Source: Morella rubra (lineage: Eukaryota; Streptophyta; Magnoliopsida; Fagales; Myricaceae). Taken from it: 64,000 nt of DNA. Made by a program: the position numbers and the translations under genes. Below, piece by piece: positions 10,560 through 20,934 of the stretch (its first letter is position 1; each line of letters opens with the position of its first letter). A model generated the notes under the pieces. It ran no database searches and was not told the DNA's origin. It saw only the letters and a program-made list of their open reading frames with translations. Where the stretch lies: the NCBI GenBank assembly GCA_003952965.2, contig CM025849.1, positions 4,129,103-4,193,102 on the forward strand. The letters run 5' to 3'.

Positions 10560-11480
10560 CGAAATTACTATTTGTTTAGGTAAGAGTCAGTGTGACTGAT
10601 TTGTTTTAGTTTAGACCATGACAAAAGGCATTAAAGAACTTTAACAATACAAATCAAGTCTTCGTTTTACATTTTCATATTAGGATCCTCTATAATTTAT
10701 TGTTCGTATTGCACAGTATAATACGAAGAGAGATAGACCGAGCATGTCATGAATTCCACACCATCTAATGATGCACAAGTAAACTTTTGAACAACATGGG
10801 TCCTACAATAAGGTCCATCTGCTCGGTCTATCTTTCTTCGAATTGTATCGTGCAATCCGGATAGTAAATTACAAAGAATTCTCATCCTACATTTGTTGCC
10901 TGTGGTGTGGGGGGTGTCCGCCCTAGGAAATGTGCTAGGCTGCTAGCTAAGGGTACGTAATTGTGACTAATTTGTACTGTTTTGAATGGCAACAAGACCA
11001 CTGGACTGGGCTATGTTCGTACGGGAGGTCAAGGGCATATTTGTATTTAGGGATTTTAAAAAAATTTCGGTGATGTTGTGAAAATTTTGATTAAAACAAA
11101 TGTGACCTCCAACTCATGCAATTAAGACAAAAACGAGCTTTTCAAAGCGTGGGCCGAGTCCATTATAGTCCCGCTCTCATGGGTGGAAAAAAGTAGGAGC
11201 CGAGAGTCACGAGAAAAGCTGGAAAAATAGAAAGGAAACGCCATAGAAAAGGAGAGGCCTCTTGCACAAGGGACTGGGCTCCATGGTTGGGGAAAATATC
11301 GTTGGCCCTTCACTTCTTTGACAATGCAAACTCTTACCATAAACATCACCTTAATTCTTTTGGACCCTGGTACTCGATCCAAGCGATGACTTTGAGGTCT
11401 TTGTTGAAAGGTCCAGGTTGTGATTCTTCTAATTAAAAGAAAATGAGGGGGATTAAGAAGGGGGAAATAAAAATCGAGCT
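10560..11480. repeat. direct repeat unit 1 (pairs with 11985-13260)
   Basis: Positions 10585-10665 match 12000-12080 (AGTGTGACTGATTTGTTTTA and on), and 11100-11480 matches about 12835-13260, including a shared stretch beginning CACGAGAAAAGCTGGAAAAA. The similarity continues to about 11690 and 13450 (ACCAGGAAGGAAGC). A third short piece at 12115-12190 repeats the CTCTTACCATAAAC segment. The unit is non-coding and of unknown origin. Confidence 0.6.
10680..10893. mobile_element. MITE-like element with long imperfect terminal inverted repeats
   Basis: The two ends are inverted copies of each other over about 50 bp: ATAGACCGAGCA at 10732-10743 pairs with TGCTCGGTCTAT at about 10819-10830, and the pairing extends outward through GTATTGCAC/GTGCAAT to the TAGGAT/ATCCTA ends. 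The interior is about 75 bp and non-coding. Size and structure fit a non-autonomous DNA element or foldback MITE; target duplication not certain. Confidence 0.6.
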
Positions 11481-11865
11481 TCGAATTGCTTGTATGTAAA
11501 TGAAAAAAAACATATCAACGTGCGAATAGCTTTGCTGTTTAACATCATTAAGAAGCTTGAGTTTTCCTTCTCAGCAAGAGATATTCATTCGTGCAAAGTA
11601 AAAGACAAAAAAAAAAAAAAAACTTAGTTTTCCTAATCTAATTGAGATAGCAACTTTTCATAACCTAATTGTTTACATGCAGACCAGGAAGGAAGCTAGG
11701 AGTGTATTTATCCCGAGGCGAAAGACGGTAATTGTTTACATGCATACCAGGAAGGAAGCAGTACACCTAGCACCACTGGCGAGGCCTTATAAGGCTGCAT
11801 GAGAAATTGTTCTCAAACTCTTAAAGGTGATATCATTTTTGGGGTACTCTCATCACTATGGAATG

Positions 11866-11984
11866 GGTACTAATAAATGTGCCGAACTTTGATCTGTTAT
11901 TGATGGCTTAATGTTGTGCAAAGAGGTTGGAATAGTGAATATTGTAGTTGAATGTGATTCAAGTTTGGTGATTAGTTGGCTCAG
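11866..11984 (+). pseudogene. RNase H (RVT_3-type) remnant of a LINE-like element
   Basis: The frame from 11866 reads GTNKCAEL, a TGA stop, then SVIDGLMLCKEVGIVNIVVE and CDSSLVISWL. This is the pattern of the plant RNase H domain found in LINE-type reverse transcriptase proteins (AEL..., then VECDS..., then WL). Only about 40 codons remain and a stop interrupts them, so this is a fossil. No reverse transcriptase or endonuclease is seen nearby. Confidence 0.55.
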
Positions 11985-13480
11985 ATATGTTTTGGTAAGA
12001 GTTAGTGTGACTGATTTGTTTTAGTTTAGACCATGACAAAAGGCATTAAAGAACTTTGACAATACAAATCAAGTCTTCGTTTCTTATTTTCATATTAGAA
12101 CTTTGCTATAAGTACTCTTACCATAAACGTCACCTTAATTCTTTGGGGTCCTGGTACGATTCAAGCGCGACGACATTGGGGTCTTTGTTGTTTAAAATCA
12201 TTACTAATACTCTAATTAACCCAGACTCCTCAAATGATGAGGTCCTCACTGTGGTGCAACACGTGAATGGGGTCCTCTATAGGAAATGTGCTTGCTAATG
12301 GTGAGTGCATGTGACTAATTTTTACTGCTCTCAGTCTCTTCAAAACTACGTAAGATATATATATACTTTATCAATATATAACTCCTAAATAACAAACTGT
12401 ACCTAGACTAAGCCATTAATATATTCTAATGTTTTCATAAAATACGCACAGCTTAACAGATCGTCAGAAAAATTAACGAACAATTGGCTTAACATCAAGA
12501 TGTGACCAGTACTATTATTAATGAGAAGGATAGGTTCGATACATCATGCATGTGAGGCTTTCCTAGTGAGAATTAAAGGCATCTAAGAAAGTGGCAACAA
12601 GTATGCTTCTTGTGACAAGATCGCATATACTAATGTAGGACATGCAGCAGGTTGGACAATTATCAAAGATTAGACAATTATCGTAGCAGAATTAATTCGT
12701 ATTTAATTAAGGAGCCTCAAAAGTGGATCCTCCCTAGGAAATGTGCTAGGCAGCTAGCTAAGGGTGATTGTGACTAATTTGTACTGTTTTGAATAGCAAA
12801 AGGACCACTGGACCGGGCTATGGTTAAAAATAATGCCACCTCCAACTCATGCATTTAAGACCGAATCGACCTTTCCAAAGCCTGGGTCGAGTCCATGCTG
12901 CTCTCCCTCTCATGGGTGGATAAGGAAGGAGCCGAGTGTGGATAAATTAGGAGCCGAGAGTCACGAGAAAAGCTGGAAAAATAGAAAGGAAACGCCACAG
13001 AAAAGGAGAGGCCGCTTGCACATGGGACTGGGCTAGCTCCAGGGGTGGGGAAAATTATCGTTGGCTCGTCACTTCTTTGACAAGGCTAACTCTTACCATA
13101 AACATCACCTTAATTCTTTTGGGTCCTGGTACTCGATCCAAGCGATGACTTTGAGGTCTTTGTTGAAAGGTCCAGCTTGTGATTGTTCTAATTACAAGAA
13201 AATGAGGGGGATTAAGAAGGGAGAAATAAAAATCGAGGTTTGAATTGCTTGTATAACTGAAAAAAAAATATCAATGTTCGAATAGCTTTGTTGTTTAACG
13301 TCATTAAGAAGCTTGAGTTTTCCTTCTCAACTAGAGATATTCATTCGTGCAAAGTAAAAGACCAAAAAACAAAAAACGACCTAGTTTTACTAATCGAATT
13401 GAGATAGCAACTTTTTCATAACTTAATTGTTTACATGCAGACCAGGAAGGAAGCCAGGATTAATGTATTATTCTAGAGCC
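11985..13480. repeat. direct repeat unit 2 (pairs with 10560-11700)
   Basis: Second copy of the local repeat, with part of the intervening sequence different: the MITE at 10680-10893 has no counterpart here. The last third (12835-13450) is the best conserved. It also contains a fragment of the DUF247 upstream module near 12500-12680 (CATGTAGGACATG-like and GGTTGGACAATTATCAAAGA). No gene is supported. Confidence 0.55.
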
Positions 13481-13829
13481 AATTCATGCATAAAATTATA
13501 TTTTAGAGGCTAAAGTGAATAATATGAATTTTTTTTTTTTTTTTTTTTATAAAAAACCCATTAAAAAGAACAAAAAAAATTGTGAAGAGTGATGCTGTTA
13601 TTTAATTAGGAAAAGAGACTGTAAAAAAGTTAAATATTAGAATATTAATATTGCTAGTCTTAGTTTCTAGGATGCTCTTTTTTTTTTTTTTTTTTTATTT
13701 TGTAAACTAATTTTTAGGATGTTCTTATTAATTAGACCTTTATTCTTAAAAGTTGTTGGCTTTTTTTTTTTTCTCAACTTTAATTTTATAAAAGTGTTTC
13801 TCATTTTCTAGACTAATTTTATAAGAGCT
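13481..13829. other. A/T-homopolymer-rich spacer
   Basis: The stretch contains long T-runs (about 13530-13549, 13678-13697 and 13760-13771) in AT-rich DNA, with no open frame or element recognised. The T-runs could be poly-A tails of minus-strand retroposons, which I cannot confirm. Confidence 0.4.
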
Positions 13830-14517
13830 TGTGCTAATGCAAATTTTATTTTGTTATCTGCTTTTGCTACATACACATCACGATCCATGAATCGATGCAT
13901 AAACGAACTAAACCGATCATCAATAGAAGTAATTAATTTATAGCTCATTTTGCAAAAGAGACATTTTACGAAGAGATTTATACGAGAAGGTAAATAACCT
14001 GCAAGAAATGCCTCTATTTCTTGGGCGTATCGGGGTTCGTCCTCTGTACGTACGCACTCTCTCCCTTTGCTGTCGACAGTACTATATCCGCAGTCTCTCT
14101 TCCACTGGTATATATACTAGCATGTTCTCTGTCCCAGGTGTCTCTTTTCCTCTAAGGTCAAAGAAAGGCAAATTGCGCCTAGAAGAAAGAGAGGGACCAA
14201 TCAGGTTTTGTGTTTACATCGAAATTAGCGATCGACTATTTTTCGAATGTGACTCCTTGCTTGTTTGCAGAGAGGTATTTTTCGAATGTGACTCCCTGCC
14301 TTTTTCAACCGAGATAAATAAATATTTACTTTCTTTTTGTTGGTTTTTCTGGTCTGATCATGTATATTATATGCCCGAGAGTTGCTTTGCCATTGGAAGG
14401 TGCAGCATATATATTACTAGCTCGGTTAAGAGCATGAACTAAGTTTTTTTTTTTTTTTTTTTTCTATGCAAGATGTAACCAGTATAATTATTAATGAGAA
14501 GGATGGGATACATGCCA
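13830..14517. repeat. orphan DUF247 upstream module, left part
   Basis: The sequence matches 8095-8690 and 42650-43250, which lie upstream of complete DUF247 genes, but no DUF247 coding sequence lies on its left. It breaks off at 14517, where the CACTA element begins, and resumes at 22502. It is non-coding in its gene-associated copies, so the small ORF at 14008-14442 is probably spurious. Confidence 0.6.
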
Positions 14518-14770
14518 CACTAAAAATAATATCGACCAACTATTTCTCCACCTATCGATTGCTTTATGATCCAGATGGATCACTTTTTGCTTACTAGTCG
14601 ATCGCTTGCACGGGGCGATCGATCGGTGATGTTACCAATCTATCATTATTTAGGCGTTTTAATATTGCCGATCAGACGTCGGTGTTTGTGATTGATCGTG
14701 TTCACAATAACCGTTCGATTGCTAAATTTGCCGATCAAACGATATTAACATAATCAGTTTTTTTAAAATA
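14518..14770. repeat. 5' subterminal repeat region of the CACTA element
   Basis: Short motifs of the GATCGAT family cluster here (for example TCGATCGC near 14600, GCGATCGATCGGTGATG near 14616-14632, and GATCGTG near 14694). They match the motifs in the 3' subterminal region and probably bind the helper transposase. Confidence 0.6.
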
Positions 14771-14941
14771 ATAATAATAATAATAAATATTATATAACAC
14801 GTACTATTACAATAAAAATACAATACTAATATTCATAAACATCAATAATAATACAAGATGGTTCGTAATTAAACCGAAAATAACATCGTACTAGTACATA
14901 ATGTAGCAATCACAAAGCATAAATATTACAATATATCACAT

Positions 14942-16397
14942 TTACCTATGTCGGCCCCCAAACTGGCTGAATAGCCGCTTTGACATGTCGTGCATTTTCT
15001 TCTCCATTATAGTGGCCATGCGTTGCTCCAGCTTCTTTGATATTTCTACCCGTAAGCCCTCTTGCTCCTTTCGAATGCGCTCCTGCTCCACTCGCTGCTC
15101 TTCACTGTGGTCCTGCAACGTGGCCTCCATCTCAGCTTGCTTCTTCGAAAAATCTTGCAAGTCTTTTTCTTTAACAGCTTTTATCGCTTCTATTTCATCC
15201 GTTGCCGTCGCTAGCTAATGCTATAGATTAGAAAACTGTGTAGTTAAAGTTGATGAAGGCGCAGGTTTAACTGCTCATCCTAATCCCTGAACATATCCCG
15301 ACTTCTTGCCTAATATCTCAAAATATACTTCAATTTCGGTGCATGTCTTCCCTTTTAAATCACACTGGGGTTGGAAGGCATCCATCCATTCCTGAAAAAT
15401 GACAATAATTATCAGAAACATTAAAGCAGATAAATTGTAATACAGACATCTTTTAACTACATTAAAATGAAAGCGACTTACATAAATTTCTCTCATTCCT
15501 TCCGACTTACATAAATGATCGGTGACTCTGCTCAGGGTGCTCCCATGTATGCCGATGCCTGTGATGTTGAATCAGGGCTGCTGCTCTACGACCGAACAGA
15601 TGAACAATAGACCCCTGGCCCTTGCTCCTCGACATCGTGGCCTTGTTCAATGCGCTATCGATTGGAGTACGCGGCTCCCCATCACTGACGATGACACCCC
15701 GATCCATTAGAAATTTCGTCAAGAACACGCCATATGGGAGGCTAGTATCATGCATCGACCAAGCCTCATCCACGATCAGGTTATACATGTACAACAGGAG
15801 GTCAATCTTGGTTTGCTGACCAACCAGCAGCATGCATTGTGATCTGGGGAACAGGCACTCAGTGGGGTGAGATTTGCCATCGATGTTCAGTGTCCAAATC
15901 AAGTGCATCATGCATCAGAACAGAGTGAACTCACTCTAATAACGTTGCCAACAACTGTAGTCTCTCTAGTCATAATGGTCCACAGGTTCTGATCTTACGT
16001 CCTCTCCTCGTCAGTCAAAGGTGTACCTGAGAAGGATGGGGTCTAAGGCCACTTACACTGCAAATAATCGGCAATCACATCTAGCGAGAATGAGAACTGA
16101 CTATCTCGTACTGTCAGCTGCAGCTCATCTCCATCCTCAGCAGCAACGATGGCACAGTAGAACACTGAAACCCGTGTGGGAAAGCTGATGCAAGACTCCT
16201 TGGTATTGGAAAAGTTGGAACAAGGTGTGATCCTCATACATTAGCTCATCAAAATTGGCCAGGGTCACTGGACGCTCTCTGGCCACCAGTTGCATCTGTC
16301 GGGAATTGATGGTCATCTCTGGTTCGGCCTGCTAGTCTTGGGACGACGATCCCGCCCTAGTCCTCGTAGTGTGCACACGCTTAACTCCTGACATTTT
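14942..16397 (-). pseudogene. decayed transposon accessory gene (plant transposon-protein type)
   Basis: Reading right to left, an ATG at about 16397 opens MSGVKRVHTTRTRAGSSSQD and then meets a stop. The message resumes in shifted frames: FELAVRD-like text appears as AAEDGDELQLTVRDSQFSFS (within 16043-16237), then CMLLVGQQTKIDLLLYMYNL (15507-15911). This order resembles the uncharacterised plant transposon-protein domain (Transposase_32-like); the family call is inference. A GTAAGT donor near 15502 and a TTTTTCAG acceptor near 15394 look like a real intron. The last exon (14942-15160) encodes a charged coiled coil (SKKQAEMEATLQDHSEEQ). Stops and frameshifts make it non-functional. Confidence 0.5.
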
Positions 16398-16689
16398 ATG
16401 TATGCTGCAATAATTGTATATAAATATGTGCTAATAAATAATCACAATGATTAAAAAGAATAAATAATAAATAATCACAATAACATAATTAAAATATTAA
16501 AGAAGCTGCAACAAAATGGCGATCCATCGCTAATTATGGCGATCGATCACACAATAGAATGATTGATTGTAACACCACTCCCTTGTTTATTCCACCTGTT
16601 TAATATCACTATTTAATCTAGTGTTTATATAAAAGCTATAAGTTATAAGATGTGCTCATGTAATATTTTTCTTCTTTGCACTTACATGT

Positions 16690-17260
16690 ACAGGGGTACA
16701 GGGGTAATTGGGCAGGCAGGATATAGGGTTTGACAAGGCAGGCCAGGGGGTCCTAGGAAAATCTTGGAAAGATCCCGAGCTAATTGGGAGTTAAATGCCT
16801 GGGGTCACTAGGCCGGGGTAACTGGGAGTTGACTTTTCGAGGTAACGGGGCATTGAATTCCCGAGATGGTCGAGGACAGCAACTCCCGGGTGAGCTGAAT
16901 CGAGCACCGAGTAGTTCTCGAGAAGTTTGAGACCCGAGTAGTTCTCGTGAGTTCTGAGACCTGGCTCCCGGGTGTACGGTGCCTTGTATTGCCCGAGATG
17001 CCTGGAAACAGGCTTGGTAGGGGAGCTACTCGGCTATATGGCCCGGGATGTCTTGGGATAACTACAGGGGGAAAAGTCTCGGGGTAATTGAGAATGGAGC
17101 CCGGGGTAATGGCCTATTGAGTGCCCGGGAAAACGTCCCGGGGTAATTGGGATGGAGAGCTCTGTATGCCTGGGCTTGAGCAGAGAGCTAAATGTCCGAG
17201 GCATCTGAGTGCTACACGCCGGGGGCATCTGAGAGCTAACTGCCCGGGGGTTTATTTGTT
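16690..17260. repeat. G-rich degenerate repeats inside the nested LTR
   Basis: Many imperfect units with CCGGGGTAATTGGGA or CCCGGGATG-like cores recur every 25-60 bases. No reading frame is conserved. Long gypsy LTRs often carry such repeats. Confidence 0.5.
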
Positions 17261-18252
17261 TTAGTCGTGGGATGACTGAGCTCTGTAGGCCCGAGTTTAC
17301 TTTTCATGTTATCTTTTTTCACGTGCCTTAACTGTATGGTGTGCATTAAATGCACTCTTATAATATTTTATTTGGTCACTTAGATGGAGCTTTGTCATTG
17401 GCGCATAATTTAATGTACTGCTTGTCAATAGATATGTGAGATATGTGGAGATTAGATGGCTGCTAATGAATGGTACGACCTGATTTACAATGATTGTCTA
17501 GACCTCTAGCTTAGGTGTGTAGACTGGCAGGGGGAATTCACCGTTAATTAGTTCTGCTTAAGAGATATTTACTCAGTTAAAACTGATAATGACATTAGGA
17601 GAGAAACTTCTTTTGACTGATAGAGAAAGGGAGGGAAAGTGACGTGAAACACCTGGTGACCAAAGAGACTGACCAAAGGAGAAGAGGAAGAAGAGACCAA
17701 AGAAAAAGGAAGAGATTACAAGAAAGTTGGGAAAAAGTGAGGTATTTCGGCCTGCACTTTTCTTCCCATCAGTCTTTGTCTTTCTTTTCCTAACTTGGTA
17801 TCGTGCTATTTTTAGGTGCCTTATCATCCAAAAAAGCAGTACAACAACGAACTAAGGTAAGGGTGTAGAGTTTTGTCTTAATCAGGGGTATTGGGATGTT
17901 CGGTTATGAATAAAAGGTAAAGATCATGGAAGACAAAATAAGTTCCTTTTTTTATTTTTCATTTTTATCTTGAGTGATTGCATCTCCTAAGCTGGAAGTT
18001 GTAAAAGCTTGGATAGATGAAAAAATGGAACGGCAATGGCCTAAGATGGATTTCTCCCATATGTATGTGTGACTGTTGTCATGAGATGGAAAAAGAAAAA
18101 ACAAACCGTTACTCTTATGTTGTTAGGACATGTGCTAAGAACAAAACCAAACAAAAACATGCAAAGGCTTATAAAGAGAAAGGGCCAAAAGACTTTGGGG
18201 ACCACCTGGGGCCAAATTTGGCTTTTGAGAGAAAGAGGCTCGAATAAATTAT

Positions 18253-18460
18253 ATGCCCGGGAAGATTTTGTTTATATATGCCTGTGACGACTTTTTTATG
18301 CCCGGAAAGATTTTTTTGTTTGCTCGGAAAGAATTTTTTTTATGCCGAGAAAGATGTTTTTTGTATGCTCGGAAAGACTTTTCTTTTTATGCTCGGGAAG
18401 ATGTTTTTTTTTTGTATGCTTAAGAAGACTTTTCTTTATATGCCCAGGAAGATTTGTTTC
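18253..18460 (+). repeat. minisatellite, about 8 units of 25-30 bp
   Basis: Units follow the pattern TATGCYCGGAAAGAYTTTTTT with variable T-runs. The short ORF spanning it (18278-18472) is only a translation of the repeat. Confidence 0.7.
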
Positions 18461-19136
18461 TTTTGGATATAGTCAAGAGCCCTAAAATCCTTGAGATTTT
18501 TCTTGAATAGCCGGTCCTTAGTGGGTTTAGAAATAAAATAAAAAAAACAATCCAACCGTATAAGTTGTTGGACTTGCCTATTACAGCATGTGGCGTTTAT
18601 ATCGTTTCAGCCATGATGACTTAGATGTTAGATTGACTAATTATAGCACATGAACATCACATGAAATGGAAACATTAGGCCTTTTTAATGAAGAATAGAC
18701 CCGGCCACTTGAGGATTACTAAGAAAGGTTCATGTGAAATTATTGTGCTTCATTTTTATGTGCCATATGAAATCCATTGATCAAGTAATTTGCTCTATTT
18801 TTATGTCTTATGAAATCCATTGATCGTCTTTGATTACGTGATTATTAATGAAGCATATGATACATGTTGCATCATCATGTCATGGGTCATGTCATGGGTG
18901 TGGGGAATCTAATAAAAGAATGACAGAAATGAAATCATATCCAGAGGTGGTCCTATGACAGGGTGACGGTACCGATCACACAGTGGGATAGTGCAAGCAC
19001 CACTGAAAGGAGTGGTTGGTATCCCTGGCGTGAAACAATATACGCTTGACAGGGTCCTGGTGCCGGGGCACGGGACAGTCCCAGAGGAGAGGAGGGACGC
19101 ACAACCCAGACTCTGGGGGTTAAACAGAGAGACAGA

Positions 19137-19775
19137 AAGGACACCTCTACAGATAATAAAGAAAAGTAAAGAAAGAAAAGAAGAAAGAAAGGAAAAGAAA
19201 GAAAGAAAGTGAAATGACCGGGAAACAGATGCATCATTCCTGCATTGCATCGATCATACATTATTATCCTGTTTATTTTTATCAATGATTAATTTTATTG
19301 TTGACATGCTACTATAAGTGTTCATGACATGTCCCTTTTTCCCCCCTTACTGAGTCAGTAGGACTCACCCCTTTATTTGTTAAATTTTCTTGTATGTACC
19401 GCTATGGCTGTGGCCCCGGACGTAACAGATGTTGATCTTTATGAGCGAGAGCTTTTGGATGTTGACCCATACATTTAGTGATGACAATCTGGACGTTTGT
19501 CACTGATCGTTCGAGGTTTATGTGGGGTACGAGCCCCAATGGTACCTCAAGGAGCCTCCAACAATCCCAGTTCCCTTAGTTGAGGATTTTGAGCTAGTTG
19601 ATTTTGACTCAGCTCTTTTGTATGACGTCCTTCCTCCACCAGCAACGCCGGTAGAGGGTATCGGGAAAAATGAAATTATTGACCTAACCTTCGTCACTGA
19701 GTCGAGGATCGACTAGATATCAGTTGTAGTCGCTGTTTGGTTTGGTTAGTGTACATCTGTTCCAGTCGGTTGTTA
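19137..19775 (+). repeat. inverted repeat, left arm (inside the nested LTR)
   Basis: This arm is the reverse complement of 20265-20932, with scattered differences; for example GACCTAACCTTCGTCACTGA near 19681 pairs with the reversed segment near 20345-20365. It includes remnants of a small reading frame ending EIIDLT-like then SRID (19522-19716). The arms are about 640-670 bp with a spacer of about 490 bp, so a transcript through both could fold into a long hairpin. Confidence 0.75.
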
Positions 19776-20243
19776 TAGGATGGAAAGCTGTAGACAGCTT
19801 CCACTTTTGTACTTACTTTCTCTTACTGTTGTATCCTTGTGAAGGATTTTGTTCTTTGTAAAATGCACTAGTGGAAAAATTTTGTATTTATATTTTTGAG
19901 ATTTCCCCTTATCTTGTTTCTTCCTTAAGCCACAAGCTACCCTTAACTTTCATCTCTTTACCAGATTTTTTTTTTTAAGATATTTTTATAAGTCCACCTA
20001 CTTAATTTATTAAGTTATTTTATTCTTCTTATTCAATACAGTGTAACCTATTTGTTAAAACCCTGAAACTATTATTTTTCCTTCTTAATATACTTATACT
20101 TTTCACTAAAACATTTCCACTAAACTTTTTCAAAGCCAGTTATCAGGCCTTTATAGGATTAATTCATGTAGTAATCCCCGCTTGTGTGTATTCAATTACT
20201 ATAGGAGAGCCTAGGGGGTAAGTACTGGCATGGGGCATGACAA

Positions 20244-20256
20244 TTGGTATCAGAGC
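20244..20256 (+). other. primer-binding site (initiator Met-tRNA type)
   Basis: TTGGTATCAGAGC lies one base past the LTR end and matches the usual plant LTR-retrotransposon primer-binding site complementary to the 3' end of initiator Met-tRNA. This fixes the LTR boundary and orientation. Confidence 0.8.
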
Positions 20257-20264
20257 AAGTTGAT

Positions 20265-20932
20265 TTCATAACACCCGACTGGAACAGCATGTACACTAAC
20301 CAAATAAAATAGCTACTACAACTGATATCTAGTCGATCCTCGACTCAGTGTCGGAGGTTAGGTCAATAATTTCATTTTCCTCGATACCCTTTACCGGTAG
20401 TACTAGTGGAGGAGGGACGTCATACAAAAGAGTCGGGTTAAAATCAACTAGCTCAAAAGCCTCAACTAAGAGATCTGGGATTGTCGGAGGCTCCTTGAAG
20501 GACCATTGGGGCTCGTACCCCACGTAAACCTTGAACGTATCAGTGGCAAACGTCCAGATTGTCATCACTAGAATGTATGGGTCAACATCCAAAAGCTCCT
20601 CGCTCATAAAGGTCAACATCTGTTAGGTCCGGGGCCCACAACCATAGCAGTACATACAAGAAAATTTAACAAATAAAGGGGTGAGTCCTATTGACTCAAT
20701 TAAGAGGGGAAAGAGGGACATGTCATGAACACTTATAGTAGCATGTCAACAATAAGAAGTAATCATTGATAAAAAAAAATAGAATAACAATGTATGATCG
20801 ATGCAATGCAGGAATGATGCATCTATTTCCCGGTCATTTCACTTTCTTTCTTTCTCTCTTTCTTTCTTTTTTTTCTTTTTTTCTTTTCCTTTCTTTACTT
20901 TTCTTTTCTTGTTTGTAGAGGTGTCCTTTCAA
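20265..20932 (-). repeat. inverted repeat, right arm: truncated reversed LTR piece
   Basis: This is the reverse complement of the 3' part of the nested LTR. It starts right after the primer-binding region and ends at the CACTA subterminal region. On the minus strand it keeps a 96-codon open frame (20329-20619) containing DVDPYILVMTIWTF, GYEPQW and IIDLTSDTE; the left arm has the same frame broken. The frame is not known to me as a protein family, and it may only be LTR sequence. Confidence 0.7.
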
Positions 20933-20934
20933 CG

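Larger units (their letters stand above)
16568..20242 (+). mobile_element. nested LTR (about 3.7 kb) with adjacent tRNA primer-binding site
   Basis: The sequence starts TGTAACACC at 16568 and ends GGGGCATGACA at 20242, with TG...CA ends and the outer-end style of long gypsy LTRs. It is directly followed by TTGGTATCAGAGC (20244-20256), the classical plant primer-binding site for initiator Met-tRNA. It is therefore a 5' LTR with the start of the internal region, not a solo LTR; the rest of the element is lost. It lies wholly inside the CACTA element. Internal content: G-rich GGGGTAATTGGG-type repeats (about 16690-17260), a minisatellite (18253-18460), and a small broken ORF near 19430-19720. 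Confidence 0.7.

Noticed and set aside
18253..18460. Regular short repeats with T-rich spacers as a possible CRISPR-like array
   Set aside because: The window is a plant nuclear genome, the spacers are not unique sequences, and the unit is an ordinary LTR minisatellite.
16568..20242. Nested LTR as a solo LTR
   Set aside because: A primer-binding site follows directly and no target duplication flanks it, so it is a truncated element and not a recombined solo LTR.
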